This document shows positions 22,395 to 33,673 of a stretch of 64,000 nucleotides of DNA, piece by piece (the stretch's first letter is position 1; each line of letters opens with the position of its first letter). Source of the DNA: Ctena decussata (lineage: Eukaryota > Mollusca > Bivalvia > Lucinida > Lucinidae); the NCBI GenBank assembly GCA_963989385.1, contig OZ022515.1:10386803-10450802 (forward strand), read 5' to 3'. Below the pieces are notes generated by a model. That model ran no database searches. It was not told the DNA's origin and saw only the letters and a program-made list of their open reading frames with translations. A program made the position numbers and the translations under genes.

Positions 22395-23265
22395 AACTTA
22401 GTCATTTTGGGCAATTTTTTACATGGTAGGGTATATTTTCAATGGATTCTTTGTAGGTGCTTTATGGATATACACGTCATGTGACAAGCGCTGCACGGGG
22501 GCATCATTAGTGTCTTACAGACACAATTTTCTAGTTGGCTTTAAAATGAACATTATTTCAGTAAGAAAATGCATTGTTGACACGGTTGTTGTCAATGACA
22601 TAACATGTACGCACCAACAGGTTATTAAAGGTGTGGTCATAAGATTTTTAGGGCGCCTTAGCGAAGCAAAGGAGGGCTTATGCGATACCCCCGGTATTGT
22701 AGTCCAAGTATCTGTTAGCATTAGCATCTGTGTTCACGTCTGTGTCTCCTTCAGTGTCTTCGTTGGCGTCCTTGATCAGGTTAACCAATGTTAACTTTTG
22801 TGTTTAACTCGATGTTTAACTCTGTATCTTACAAACTCAAAGCTACAGTCATCATACTTAGTACATACACACATCCATATGACAGCAGCAGCAGCGCACA
22901 ATTGTGTGTCCGTGACCTATATGTTACGGTTGATTGACTTTGCTGTTTGGCACTGTTTTGAAGGCAATACTTTCAATTTTCATTATACCTTTGAGGAAAG
23001 AGAGTTGATACTTGGACAAAAAACATATCCCTACAATTACAGCTGCTGCAAAGCATCCATGCTAACTCCTGTGCCCTTGACCTTTATTCACGGTCTACTG
23101 ATTTTGCCTTATCTTGTCCAGGGTGGGGCAAGAGGTCAATATCTAGGATGATCTTGATGATAAAGTTTTCTGTTAAAGTTTAAGGCTTGTACCTCCAGTA
23201 CCTGCAAACTCATTCGAGGTACCTGCATCGTATTTGGTCAGGACCTTCCCATGAGCATTGGGTTG

Positions 23266-23312
23266 CAGCAGTAGCAGCAGCAGCAGCAGGAGCAGCAGCA
23301 GCAGCAGCAAAG
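23266..23312. repeat. (CAG)n microsatellite
   Basis: About fifteen near-perfect AGC/CAG triplets, inside element I. A shorter CAGCAGCAGC tract in the neighbouring core (about 22882) suggests the triplet is part of the core and expanded here. Confidence 0.85.
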
Positions 23313-23781
23313 CATCCATGCAGACTCTTGTGTCCTTGACCTTTATTCATGTTTGAGTGATTTTGCCTTATACCTTTAACACTATTTAATAAATATTATG
23401 CAATATGAATATGCATTTCTCTTCGAGCTCATAACTTCGATACCTTATATGCTACAAAGTTTAGATGTAGTATGATACTTACCCAGACCAACATCTTTGA
23501 CTTTGTGGTAGAGTTCCCCTGGGTGGGGCCAGGGGTTAGAATGTATAACAGGTCATATTAAACACTTGCAAAATGGGAATAAAATCATAAGTCTGGTACC
23601 AGTACTTGCCCTGGAGAGTTAGAAACTGGACATAATGATCACAGATATGAAATAGTTTATATGGCGACCAGGCTTTGACAACTGGTTCAGGCTAGGGGTG
23701 AGGTTATGGGGTGGGGCCAAAGGAAACATGAGAAGTCTGCAAAGGGTAAGGAGGTGTCATCAGACCGACTTAGTACTGGGT

Positions 23782-24017
23782 GAGCCGCGACGTGACAAAA
23801 CCAACAATGTGGTCGTGCGTCCAGCGCAGACTCAGATCAGCCTGGGCATCCGCCCAGTCTGATCAGAGTCTTCACTTTCCGCATGAAGGTAGCTTAGTCA
23901 CTCAGCTACCCTTTAAGCGCTTAGCAAAGAGTCTGAGCTGACTGGGTGAATGCCCAGGCTGATCTGAGTCTGCGCTGGGCTGACGACCACATTGTTGGAT
24001 TTCTCGTGTCACGGCTC
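23782..24017. mobile_element. palindromic MITE family N, copy 1
   Basis: Ends GAGCCGCGACGTGACAAAAC and the complement (TTTCTCGTGTCACGGCTC), with a long imperfect palindrome (GACTCAGATCAGCCTGGGC against GCCCAGGCTGATCTGAGTC). TGGGT flanks it on both sides (23777-23781, 24018-24022). Other copies: 57345-57557, 57891-58126, 58353-58588, 61991-62225, 62285-62518. Confidence 0.8.
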
Positions 24018-24529
24018 TGGGTAAAGGTGGTGTGAAGACTCATACTATGAACCACTCTTTGTTACCATGAGGCATTATAAGTTGGACTGAGTTGTAGTCT
24101 CTCCGTCTGGTGGACGAGGACCCGATCCTCAATGTCGGCAAAGTGTCCAGATAGTGGCATACAAGTCGGCCAAAGGGAACAACTGACTTAGTCTAGCTTC
24201 TGATGCAAACTTCATTAGTGCAATAGCTACCACATTCACCCCTGGTTAACTATGTTAACAATGTTTTGAGTCAGGATACTTTGTAACCGTGAGAGTCAGG
24301 CACCCATTAGGCGCACTTCGTTGTCTTCTGACAACTCTTGTTATGACACACGGCTATCCACTGAATAACAGCCAGGTCACATGATAAATACTGTTTAATC
24401 GAAGGGATATGTAAATTCTAAGCAAATTTTGGAGATTTTTTAAACAATAAAATAGGAAAAATAAAATAAACCTGAACCCCTTCAATCGAAAATGGACAGG
24501 TCCAAGGAGTCAGGTAGAAATATCCACAT

Positions 24530-24790
24530 GTCATGTTATTTACATAGTTACCATAGCAACTCAGAGTTCATATTGATGTCAGAGTGACATCATTGGGACA
24601 TCAGGCTGCCAAGGTATTAAGCACAACAGCTGGTAATTCCATAGTTGCCATGGTAACTATACTATAGTATCATTGGTATTGGAACATGACAAACATCGCC
24701 TGCCATACCATTCTGATATTTCAATGACATAACAAAAGGAAATTCTTTCAACAGAAACTTAAAATTTTCTCAAATAAATAATTACATCTC
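24530..24790. repeat. interspersed repeat, shared with 54470-54735
   Basis: Both stretches read GTTACCATAGCAACT, then TTCATATTGAT, then GCACAACAG-TGGTAATTCC, then CATAGTTGC-ATGGTAAC. The terminal ATAGTTACCATAGCAACT and ATAGTTGCCATGGTAACTAT make a hairpin. Function unknown; foldback-type mobile element likely. Confidence 0.55.
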
Positions 24791-24797
24791 AAGTCAT

Positions 24798-26155
24798 TAT
24801 GTCCCCCCACCAAAGGTGAGGGGGGACATATTGTTTTCAGTGCAATTCCCGGTGCGTCGGCGTCACACTCTTGTATGCACGATATCTCTTGAACCAGTTG
24901 ATGGAATTTCACCAAACTTGCATGGATATATCATTGGGACAAGCTTAAGAGCTAATTAGATTTTGGTGACCTTGACCTCATTTTCAAGGTCACAGGGTCG
25001 GTGTCACACTCTTGTATGCACGATATCTCTTGAACCAATTGATGGAATTTCACCAAACTTGCATGGATATATCATTGGGACAAGCTTAAGAGCTGATTAG
25101 ATTTTGGTGACCTTGACCTCATTTTCAAGTTCACAGGAGGACTTAATGGCACGAAAATTTCTTGTATGCACAATATCTCCTGAACCAATTGTTGGAATTT
25201 CACCAAACTTGCATGGATACATCATTGGGACAAGTTTAAGAGCTGATTAGATTTTGGTGACCTTGACCTCATTTTCAAGGTCACTGCAGGAATTAGATGA
25301 CAATTTCTTGTACACATGATATCTCTTGAACCAATGGATGGAATTTCACCAAACTTTCATGGATACATCATTGGGACAGGTTTAAGAGCTGAGAAGATTT
25401 GGTGACCTTGACCTCGTTTGCAAGGTCACTGGAGGAGTAAGATGACATTTTCTTGTAACCACTATATCTCCTGAACAAATGGATGGAATTTCACTAAACT
25501 TCCATGGATACATCATTGGGACAAGTTTAAGAGCTGATTAGATTTTGGTGACCTTGACCTTATTTTTAAGGTCACTGGAGGACTTAGATGACAGTTTCTT
25601 GTACCCATGATATCTCTTGAACCAATGGATAGAATTTCACCAAACTTGCATGGATACATCATTGGGACAGGTTTAAGAGCCAATTATAGTTTTGTGACCT
25701 TGACCTCATTTGCAAGGTCACTGGAGGGCTTAGATGACAGTTTCTTGTACCAACTATATCTCTTGAACCAATGGATGGAATTTCACCAAACTTGCATGGA
25801 TACATCATTGGGACACGTTTAAGAGCTGATTAGATTTTGTGACCTTGGCCTCATTTTCAAGGTCACTGGCAGACTTAGATGACAATTTCTTGTACTCACT
25901 ATATCTCCTGAACCAATGGATGGAATTTCACCAAACTTGCATGGATACATCATTGGGTCAACTTTAAGAGCTGATTAGATTTTGACCTTATTTGCAAGGA
26001 AATAGTCATCTATAATGGATATCTTTAGAACCAGTGGATAGATTTTCTCCAAATTTGCCTAGTATTCTGATTGTACAGGTTTTTTACTCATAAGGAGGCA
26101 TTGGAAATGGGCTGGTGGGGGGACATCAGTTTTTCTCTGAAAAACATTTCTAGTT
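24798..26155 (+). mobile_element. pearl-like element J
   Basis: Head TATGTCCCCCCACCAAAGG with mirror GGTGAGGGGGGACATA. The GTC slot is short (GTGCGTCGGCGTCAC). About eight cores of 141-145 bp each carry ATCTCTTGAACCAATGGATG and GGTGACCTTGACCTCATTTT. Tail GGTGGGGGGACATCAG, a TTTTT-CTCTG-AAAAA hairpin and TTTCTAGTT. Confidence 0.75.
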
Positions 26156-26247
26156 TAATTCTGTGTTGTACAGGATCAAAATTAGCAGGGTCAGTCCAGG
26201 TTAACATTATGTCAAAAAGATCTGTTTACCCCTGATTGTGACCTTGA

Positions 26248-26452
26248 CCTTGGGATGGATGGATGGCTTGCAATTTTAAGTCCTTTTCAACAGTATTTCA
26301 GTCATATCACGACCATGGGAGGGTGATAATGAAAGGCTGTGTGCAATGGAACCCTGTTTTGGGTAGGAAAGTTTCTGGCCTCAGGTGGGGCTCGGATCCA
26401 GGTCCGCTAGTTCAGTAGGCCAGCACTCAAGCCACTGTGCTACCAGGCCTCC
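26248..26452 (-). mobile_element. tRNA-related SINE-like element
   Basis: On the minus strand it opens GGAGGCCTGGTAGCACAGTG, where TAGCACAGTGG matches the Pol III A box. About 35-40 nt on, GGATCCGAGCCCC resembles a B box with one irregular base. The body then runs to a (CCAT)n tail near 26250. The layout fits a tRNA-derived SINE; the family is not identified. It is not a functional tRNA gene, since the arms cannot be paired properly. Confidence 0.5.
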
Positions 26453-26471
26453 TTTGACCTTAGGCACAGGC

Positions 26472-28802
26472 TGTTACGCAGAAGGCTTTACACTCGGTCG
26501 ACACGGGTGTAGAGCCTTATGCGTCGCCAGGACGGCGGAGGGTGATTTCCGGTTAAAGGGTTATCTACCAGTGTATTACACTAACAAGGAAACTCTAACA
26601 ACGTTAGAATTTTTTGAAGTTTATATATACTGTAAATTCTATATATAACAATACAATTTACAACTGTCACAATACAATAATATACAACACATATCAGTTC
26701 ATGTCGCTGGCCCAAGTAAGGTGTTTGTTTCAAATCTGTAATCGATTTGCGTACAATACGCAAATAGATTACCGTCTGACGTTAACACCGTACTCGGCTC
26801 AGCGCCATGAACTAAAGGAAAACACAAAGAACAAAAAAACGTTAGTTTGAGCTCATACAAAAAAACAAGGCCTTATGTTGGTAGACTTCAATTCGTCGTT
26901 CCCTGGATCATGTCATGGGCCAGTCCATATATCATGAGGAACACCAACTTATATTAACACGTGCACGATTATATACTGGTCGCTCCCTGGATCGTACCAG
27001 GGACCAGTCTATATATATTAACACACTTTAGTGGACGAACACTGTCCCACACTTGATGTGACCTTCAGATCTTATCACAGAATCTGGCAAAACTGTGCTA
27101 ACCACTTCCGCCTACATTTTGTGCTTCCCGCCTCTGCTTAGGAACCATGCACAAACGGCGTTGTAACTGCCTCTACCCGGGTTGGTATTAACCTGGAGAC
27201 GTATATCGAATCTCCAGGTGAGACGTGGCTCTAAGCCCTAACAGCTGACTGCCGGACTTGATGTGCCTAAAAATAACGAACTTACACTTAATACATTGTA
27301 ACTACATAATAAAAATACGTAAGAATTTGGCCTGTCTTGGAAATACCATACAACGCCCTCGGCAAATGCTGAGCATAACGTGCACACGCCAGCCGTGTCA
27401 CTAGACACGACTCGCGCTCACGATGTAAAGCTAAAAGTGTGCTTACGACTTCCGCCAATGAAGAAACGTAGATCCTACCACGCATGTGCGTCGAAGGATC
27501 TGACGTCAAACATTGTCAAGAAGTATACTGACGTCAACAGGCATTACCATGACATACCCCACATAAAACATGAATAATCTAAACAATGACCTATTTACAT
27601 TAAATTGATTGACCAAAATCTAACTCGCATATGTATTAATTCACTTCTTTAAACTAAGCGTAATACCATTTGCCATAGAATATAATAGCTGAATAAGCGT
27701 TTCTCACACATTTGGGATCATAACGTTTGATCTGACATCATGACATCAATGATGTTATACCATATGACGCCGTCTAATGAAGGCAAAACAAATGCATGAT
27801 GACCAAATGTTACCATTATAACTTATGGAAAAAACCCTTAATGCGGTGCATGCTATGGCGTCAATTGACGTCACGAGTATATAAATTAGTTCCATTACAA
27901 ATCAATTTACTTCTATAGGCCACGTATACGTGAAACTAATATAAAAAGTGCTGACGTCGCAATAACATGAATGCAACTGACGTCACATGAATAACATGAA
28001 TGCAACTGACGTCACATGAATAACATGAATGCAACTGACGTCACTGGACGTCAAATAGACGCACACCAGTGAAACTAATTTAAAAAGTGCTGACGTCGCA
28101 ATAACATGAATGCAACTGACGTCACATGAATAACATGAATGTAACTGACGTCACTGGACGTCAAATAGACGCACACCATTGCAACCAACATCAGTGATAT
28201 AAACTATTTCCGTAATTTACAAAACTTCCTAATATACAAATACCATGCGCAGCATGGTCAGTATAAACAAAACTGGTCGACATATGCACAGCCTGATCAC
28301 TGTCAACAAAAATCAAATCAGTCGACACATATAATCATACCATATCAATCAGAAGTCACATTTTTCATTCTTAGCCAAACTATTCTAAATAAATATAATA
28401 AGATCTTACCGTTCTGGTCTAAACTCAGAATCTGGGCACACAACAATATAACGTCCTCAGTATAAGAATTAAACAGCCACGTCTAACTTTTCAATAAAAG
28501 ATAGGCGTATAAATAGTATGCGTCTCACATTTAAATCATGGGACTCGAATATAAGCGTGCAGGTACTCACATTAAAATCATGCAACACGCTGTCCACAAT
28601 CAAAAGACTCGTGCAGGTATTCACCTTAAAATCATGCAATACGCTGTCCACGAGAGGTATTCACAAACAACCCATGCATAACGTAGCCACAATTTCCGTA
28701 AATGTTTTATTACCACAGTTGCCCTAAAAACTGTAGCTCTACTGATTGAAAGGATTAAAATAATTCGACGACAAAGTCGACGATCGGATCCATTTCGTAA
28801 CA
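26472..28802 (-). repeat. 3' LTR (left copy)
   Basis: Exactly the same length as the right copy at an offset of 8,123 bp. Short terminal inverted repeat TGTTACG/CGTAACA. Contains eight perfect TGACGTCA motifs, several in a tandem ATAACATGAATGCAACTGAC series (about 27965-28160), plus an imperfect 60-bp tandem duplication at about 28557-28668 (CAGGTACTCACATTAAAATC and CAGGTATTCACCTTAAAATC). Confidence 0.93.
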
Positions 28803-28806
28803 TAGG

Positions 28807-28815
28807 TTTCCCCTT
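28807..28815 (-). promoter_or_regulatory. polypurine-tract-like sequence
   Basis: On the minus strand AAGGGGAAA ends 4 nt before the 3' LTR. Its position and composition fit the primer for plus-strand cDNA synthesis. It is short, so support comes mainly from location. Confidence 0.55.
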
Positions 28816-28942
28816 AGGGAGAAAAAAACATAACAATGTTTCTTTTCTGATATAGTACGAAATGCGATCGAATCGTAGGCTATGTCAAAACTGGAAAACT
28901 AGCTATATACACAACAACGGTGCGTTGCATAACGTGGCCAAA

Positions 28943-31900
28943 CTATCTACTAAGGTAGTCCGCCCCCAAATTATCCTGGCCGCGGATAGCAACGATCCTG
29001 AATCTGTACGGCTGTAATTTCATGGCCCAACGCATGATTCGGGGATTGAGCACCTTAGCTGTCTGCATATAGGACAAAGGTTTGTGGTCGGTTTCAAGTA
29101 GGAACTCCGCCCCATACAGGTACTTACGAAATTTCTCAACACCCCAGATTATGCCCAAACATTCCTTTTCAATTACAGAGTAGTTCCTTTCCCGAGGTAA
29201 CAATTTCTTGCTAGCATAAGCAATCGGCAAACGACCTTCACCTTCGAACTCCTGAAGCAAAATAGCTCCAAGACCAACGTCTGAAGCGTCTGTTCGAAGT
29301 ACAAACGGGTTACCTTCTTGAAAAACAGGTAAGCGAAGAATAGGACTAGACGTGAGCCTACTCTTCAGGGTTTGAAATGCCCTTTCATGCTGATCTTGCC
29401 AATCTTTGATAGAATTAGGTCTATCCCGTTTAGTTAAATCAGTCAGAGGAGAAGCTATGGATGAGAAATTTGGGATAAAACGACGGTAAAACCCAGCTAA
29501 TCCCAGAAAAGATTTAATTTGCCTTTTCGTACATGGACGAGGAGCATCTCTGATAGCCTGTATCTTGTCCTCTTGCGGTCGTACCGTCTGTCTGACGATA
29601 TTGTGACCAAGGCACTCGACACTGCCATAACCGATCATGCATTTAGATGGTTTTGCCGTCAATTTGGCCGACCTGAGCCGATCTAACACTTGACGTAATG
29701 ACGTCACATGATCCTTCCATGTTTCAGTAAATATCCACATGTCATCAACAAAGCTGTCAACATTTGGGAGATTGGACAATATGATTCTCATTAACCTACA
29801 AAATGAGGCTCCCGAATTGACCAAACCGAAGGGCATAGTTTTAAACTGGAATAAACCCTTAGGCGTTTCAAATGCCGTCAAAGGTTTAGACCTTTCAGTA
29901 AGACTGACTTGCCAATAACCCTTACTCAGGTCCATCTTTGTAAAGAATCTATGTCCCGACATTTTATTGATAACCTCCTCCATATTTGGCATAGGTTCTG
30001 CATCGAATTCCGTCACTTTGTTAAGCTTCCGTAAGTCGATACAGAATCTAACTGATCCGTCTTTCTTCGGAACTAGGACAACAGGAGATGAATACGGTGA
30101 AATCGACGGCTCGATTACCCCCAAATCTAACATATCCTGTATCTCCGTCTCCATGACGTTACGCGTCTTATACGGGATAGAATAACCTTTCGTCCGTATG
30201 GGTTCTGACGTGAGTAGTTTGATATCGTGCTGTATTTGATCAGTTCGACCGGGTAAACTTGATAGTACATCCGGGTACTGTTTAATCAACGCTTCAACCT
30301 CCATACGTTGTTCTGACGTTAACGTATCTGAGATACTGACGTCTTTATAAGTTTCCGGTTCTTTAGCTGTCGGAAAAGCACAATCATCAAGAGAAAATTC
30401 ATCACTACCATCGTCATCAACTGACTCTGTAGTCTCAGTCGACAATAAACAATGTGACGGCACAGTACGACGTTCGACATACTGTTTCAGCATATTAGCA
30501 TGATATGTACTCACGACACCATTGACGTCGATTTTATAGTCCATTCTATTCACCACCTCTACTACTTCATATGGACCCTTCCACTGCAATAATAGTTTAT
30601 TACTGTCAGTTGGCAGTAATAACAGTACTTTATCTCCCACGTTAAATTTACGCGACCTAGCGCGTTTGTCATAATAAGCCTTTTGCTTTACTTGTACTTT
30701 CGGTAAATTATCATGTGCTAACTTACACGTCTGCTCTAACCGTTCTCTCAACTCAATTACGTACTGGTACGTAGACAGAACCTGCTCATCCTGTACCTCT
30801 TCAGACCATAATTCACGTAATATTGCAATAGGGCCCTTAACTTTACGTCCGTATAACAATTCGAACGGAGAAAACCCTAATGACTCCTGCGGAACCTCCC
30901 TTATCGCAAACAGCAGTGCTGGGAGATATTTATCCCAGTCTTTTGGACGTTCTGCGCACATCCTACGTAGCATTTGCTTCAACGTCGCGTGAAAACGCTC
31001 TACAAGACCGTTACAGATAGGATGATACGGCGTCGTGGTTAACTGCTGGAGTGATAACAGCCTGCTTACTTCTTTCATAACTTCAGCAGTAAACTGACTT
31101 CCGCAATCTGTTAACATTTCATCAGGTATGCCAACTCTACTAAACATCTCAACTAACGCTTCGGCTACGCATTCCGTCTCAATGCCGGGTAACGCTACCG
31201 CCTCGGGATATCTCGTCGCATAGTCTATCATTGTTAAAATATAGCGGGATTTCCTGTCAGAACGAGGTTCTATCGGTCCAACTATATCAACAGCGACTCG
31301 TTTAAATGGTGTGTCAATCTGTGGCAACTTTCCTAAAGGTACCTTAGTGACACGACCTTTTTGAATAGTCCTTTGACATATGTCACAAGATTTACAAAAC
31401 CTTGCCACATCACCACAAACTCCAGGCCAAAAGAACTCAGTTAAAACTCTATCCATAGTTTTCTTTATGCCCAAATGACCTGACATCAAGGTTTCGTGCA
31501 CCAATCTTAACACCTTTTCACGAAAACCTTCAGGGATAATAAGTTGCAAAGTGACCTTGTTTCCCTTAGTAAACTGCCTATACAATAAATCTTTCTTTCG
31601 AATAAACTTAGTTTCACCTCGGTTCAATCCACGACTAATAGTCACATTCCCAGATTCCACTCTTTGCCTTATGCCATTCAATTTAGGGTCAACAACTTGG
31701 GCCTGCTTCAATGCCTCCTTATCACTAGCAATAATTTGATCAGGAACTTTAAGTTTCTTATAGACCTCTTCACCTCGCTTAGCTTGTGACCTAGTCACTG
31801 CCGCCATTGCAAAATGGGACATATCGGGAAGTTTTGACCCGTCAATATTTCCAATAACCAGGTCATACAATGTATCTTCCATGCTCAATGCCTCAGTTTT

Positions 31901-33673
31901 TCCTGTGAAAAATGGACAATCTATGTCAATCATTGCTAAGGGATACCTTTGGGTAGATTCATCAATCAAAGTTACATCAGATTCTCTACCAAGTAACTGA
32001 TCATTAGAAACCAAGTTTCTACGAACGACACACCCAGTACAACCTGTGTCCCTTAAAACTACAACAGTCTTACCATTAACCGTACCCTGCGCTGTTGGTA
32101 ATCGCGACCTTAAAAAGTAACAGACACCTTCCCTATCCACGTTATCATTGATTAGTGGACTTTCTTCCTTACTCTTATAGAGACCTTCAATTTCATGAGA
32201 CCTATTCATTGTAGTTTTACAAAAGCTCATTTGATGTCCGCCACCCCGACCACGTCCGCGGGAATAACCCCGACCACGGCCACGATCTGAATTACTACCC
32301 TTCGTCTGTACAGTATCGCTCTTACTCTGTGATCTTTGTGTCTCATCTTTCGGTGCATAACTACTCCCCTTACTTCCGCTATATCCGCTTGCACTTGCAA
32401 CCACCTCCGCACTATATGCTTGCTTCCTATCGGGATTCTTAAAACTTTTATATGTTAAATGTCCCTTACCACAAATACTACATTTTATCTCTGGCTTCGC
32501 ACTCCGCTTATTATCAGATCTACTCTGAGTTACGCCCTTACTATCACGCTGCCCCTTATTAACACAAGCATAGACACCGCCACGTGCTTCTGCAAATAAA
32601 TCTGCTTCCCTAGCCATCTCACCTAGATTCGTGAATGTTTTCGGTTTCAAATGAACATATAGTTCTTTACTACAGGATTCTAAAAACTGATCCCTAGCGA
32701 AAAAATCGCAAACAGCTTCGTAAGACTGGTCTACTTTCGCCATTTTCAACCATTTATTAAGATACGACCTAAGTCTACTACTAAACTGAATAAACGTTTC
32801 GGACTTTTCAGGCCTATCATAGCGAAATTTCTTCCTAAATCCGCGTTCAGTCATATCAAAATTCTTTAACAACGCATCTTTCAACTTGTCATAATCTGCT
32901 GCATCATCTACAGACAATCTATCATAAACATCAAGCGCGCGACCTTTAAGTAATGCGCTTAAATATGCAGCCCAAACGTTTTTATCCCATTTATTCGCCG
33001 TCGCGTATTTCTCAAACCTTGATAAGTAACTATCCATTTTGTCCTTACTTTCATCAAAATACGGTAATTTGGGATCTCGCGCATGCGCTAACTTTTCAGC
33101 CTTCTGTTTTTCTAATTCAACTCTAAACGTTACCTTCTGCAAATCTATCTGATTCTTCAACTCGCGTTGCTGCAATTCAAAACTGTACTTCAACTTTTCT
33201 AACTCAACTTCGCTCGACAACTTCGCTTCCTTATCGCTTTCTACTTGAGACAACCTAGCTTCCCTATCTTTCTCGGCTTGCCGCTCTATACTTTCAATCC
33301 GCGCCATCTCGATTTCCCTATCCGCCGCAATCTTAGCTTCTTCCGTCGTCCTATCCGCCGCAATCTTAGCTTCTTCCGTCGCCCTATCCGCCGCAATCTT
33401 AGCTTCTTCCGTCGCGATCCTAGCCAATTCAATTTCCCTATCTTTTTCGGCCTGCGCGATCCTAGCTAACTCAATTTCCCTATCTTTTTCAGCCTGCGCA
33501 AGCTTTTCTTTCTCCGCCGCGATCTTCTCTTTATCAAGTTCCCTTACCGCGTGCCTTTCTGCCCTCTCAGTCTCTTGCTGTTGCTTAACAAATTCCTGCA
33601 AAGCCTGCCCCTCATAACCTAACTCCTTTCCTGTCTTAACTAACTGATCCATGACGCTTAACGTAATGCTCAC
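28943..33673 (-). CDS. Gag-Pol polyprotein, order Gag-PR-INT-RT-RNaseH
   Basis: A 1,576-residue open frame encodes the full retrotransposition machinery. Residues 35-195 are a charged coiled coil with internal repeats (EEAKIAADR several times). About 198-370 is the Gag domain. 398-411 is a zinc-knuckle-like CSICGKGHLTYKS in which the last Cys is Ser and the spacing is one short. An RGG-rich patch lies at 463-479. The protease has DTG at 542-544. Integrase has an HHCC finger (H726, H733, C763, C766), DDE residues D796, D856 and E892 (35 between the last two) and a GPY motif at 1033. Reverse transcriptase spans about 1165-1360 with FVDD at 1308-1311. RNase H has D1462, E1504 and D1529. Integrase lies before RT, as in Gmr1-type elements, although RT is gypsy-like. 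One frame without a stop implies a single polyprotein. An in-frame Met at residue 8 is an alternative start. Confidence 0.95.
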   Translation of the reverse strand: MSITLSVMDQLVKTGKELGYEGQALQEFVKQQQETERAERHAVRELDKEKIAAEKEKLAQAEKDREIELARIAQAEKDREIELARIATEEAKIAADRATEEAKIAADRTTEEAKIAADREIEMARIESIERQAEKDREARLSQVESDKEAKLSSEVELEKLKYSFELQQRELKNQIDLQKVTFRVELEKQKAEKLAHARDPKLPYFDESKDKMDSYLSRFEKYATANKWDKNVWAAYLSALLKGRALDVYDRLSVDDAADYDKLKDALLKNFDMTERGFRKKFRYDRPEKSETFIQFSSRLRSYLNKWLKMAKVDQSYEAVCDFFARDQFLESCSKELYVHLKPKTFTNLGEMAREADLFAEARGGVYACVNKGQRDSKGVTQSRSDNKRSAKPEIKCSICGKGHLTYKSFKNPDRKQAYSAEVVASASGYSGSKGSSYAPKDETQRSQSKSDTVQTKGSNSDRGRGRGYSRGRGRGGGHQMSFCKTTMNRSHEIEGLYKSKEESPLINDNVDREGVCYFLRSRLPTAQGTVNGKTVVVLRDTGCTGCVVRRNLVSNDQLLGRESDVTLIDESTQRYPLAMIDIDCPFFTGKTEALSMEDTLYDLVIGNIDGSKLPDMSHFAMAAVTRSQAKRGEEVYKKLKVPDQIIASDKEALKQAQVVDPKLNGIRQRVESGNVTISRGLNRGETKFIRKKDLLYRQFTKGNKVTLQLIIPEGFREKVLRLVHETLMSGHLGIKKTMDRVLTEFFWPGVCGDVARFCKSCDICQRTIQKGRVTKVPLGKLPQIDTPFKRVAVDIVGPIEPRSDRKSRYILTMIDYATRYPEAVALPGIETECVAEALVEMFSRVGIPDEMLTDCGSQFTAEVMKEVSRLLSLQQLTTTPYHPICNGLVERFHATLKQMLRRMCAERPKDWDKYLPALLFAIREVPQESLGFSPFELLYGRKVKGPIAILRELWSEEVQDEQVLSTYQYVIELRERLEQTCKLAHDNLPKVQVKQKAYYDKRARSRKFNVGDKVLLLLPTDSNKLLLQWKGPYEVVEVVNRMDYKIDVNGVVSTYHANMLKQYVERRTVPSHCLLSTETTESVDDDGSDEFSLDDCAFPTAKEPETYKDVSISDTLTSEQRMEVEALIKQYPDVLSSLPGRTDQIQHDIKLLTSEPIRTKGYSIPYKTRNVMETEIQDMLDLGVIEPSISPYSSPVVLVPKKDGSVRFCIDLRKLNKVTEFDAEPMPNMEEVINKMSGHRFFTKMDLSKGYWQVSLTERSKPLTAFETPKGLFQFKTMPFGLVNSGASFCRLMRIILSNLPNVDSFVDDMWIFTETWKDHVTSLRQVLDRLRSAKLTAKPSKCMIGYGSVECLGHNIVRQTVRPQEDKIQAIRDAPRPCTKRQIKSFLGLAGFYRRFIPNFSSIASPLTDLTKRDRPNSIKDWQDQHERAFQTLKSRLTSSPILRLPVFQEGNPFVLRTDASDVGLGAILLQEFEGEGRLPIAYASKKLLPRERNYSVIEKECLGIIWGVEKFRKYLYGAEFLLETDHKPLSYMQTAKVLNPRIMRWAMKLQPYRFRIVAIRGQDNLGADYLSR

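Larger units (their letters stand above)
18478..22536 (+). mobile_element. pearl-like element G, hosting F2 and H1
   Basis: Head TATGCCCCCATCACGATAG with mirror GTCAGGGGGCATTA, then (GTCT)n (about 18520-18566). Cores of about 180 bp contain GTGTAATCAACTCCTCCCAC and TTTTGACAGAATTACGGCC. The tail has GGGGGCATCATTA, a GTGTCT-TAC-AGACAC hairpin and terminus TTTTCTAGTT. The cores are interrupted twice at oligo-T tracts by complete elements of other families. Confidence 0.75.
22649..24342 (+). mobile_element. pearl-like element I, hosting MITE N1
   Basis: It starts in a T-run as TAGGGCGCCTTAGCGAAGC and ends ATTAGGCGCACTTCG, a GTTGTC-TTCT-GACAAC hairpin and TCTTGTT. The stem sequence is therefore present at both ends, as in its sister families. 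The microsatellite slot is a degenerate GTGTC/GCGTC series (about 22725-22770). Cores include CTTGACCTTTATTCA and GATTTTGCCTTATCTTGTCC. MITE N1 (23782-24017) is inserted. Confidence 0.6.

Noticed and set aside
22423..23151. Frames of 123 and 117 codons in and beside element I
   Set aside because: They cross the G/I boundary and microsatellite-like GTC/CAG tracts, and no splice or start context supports them.
26384..26452. Possible tRNA gene on the minus strand
   Set aside because: A-box and B-box-like words are present, but the cloverleaf arms do not pair and the sequence runs on into a SINE body.
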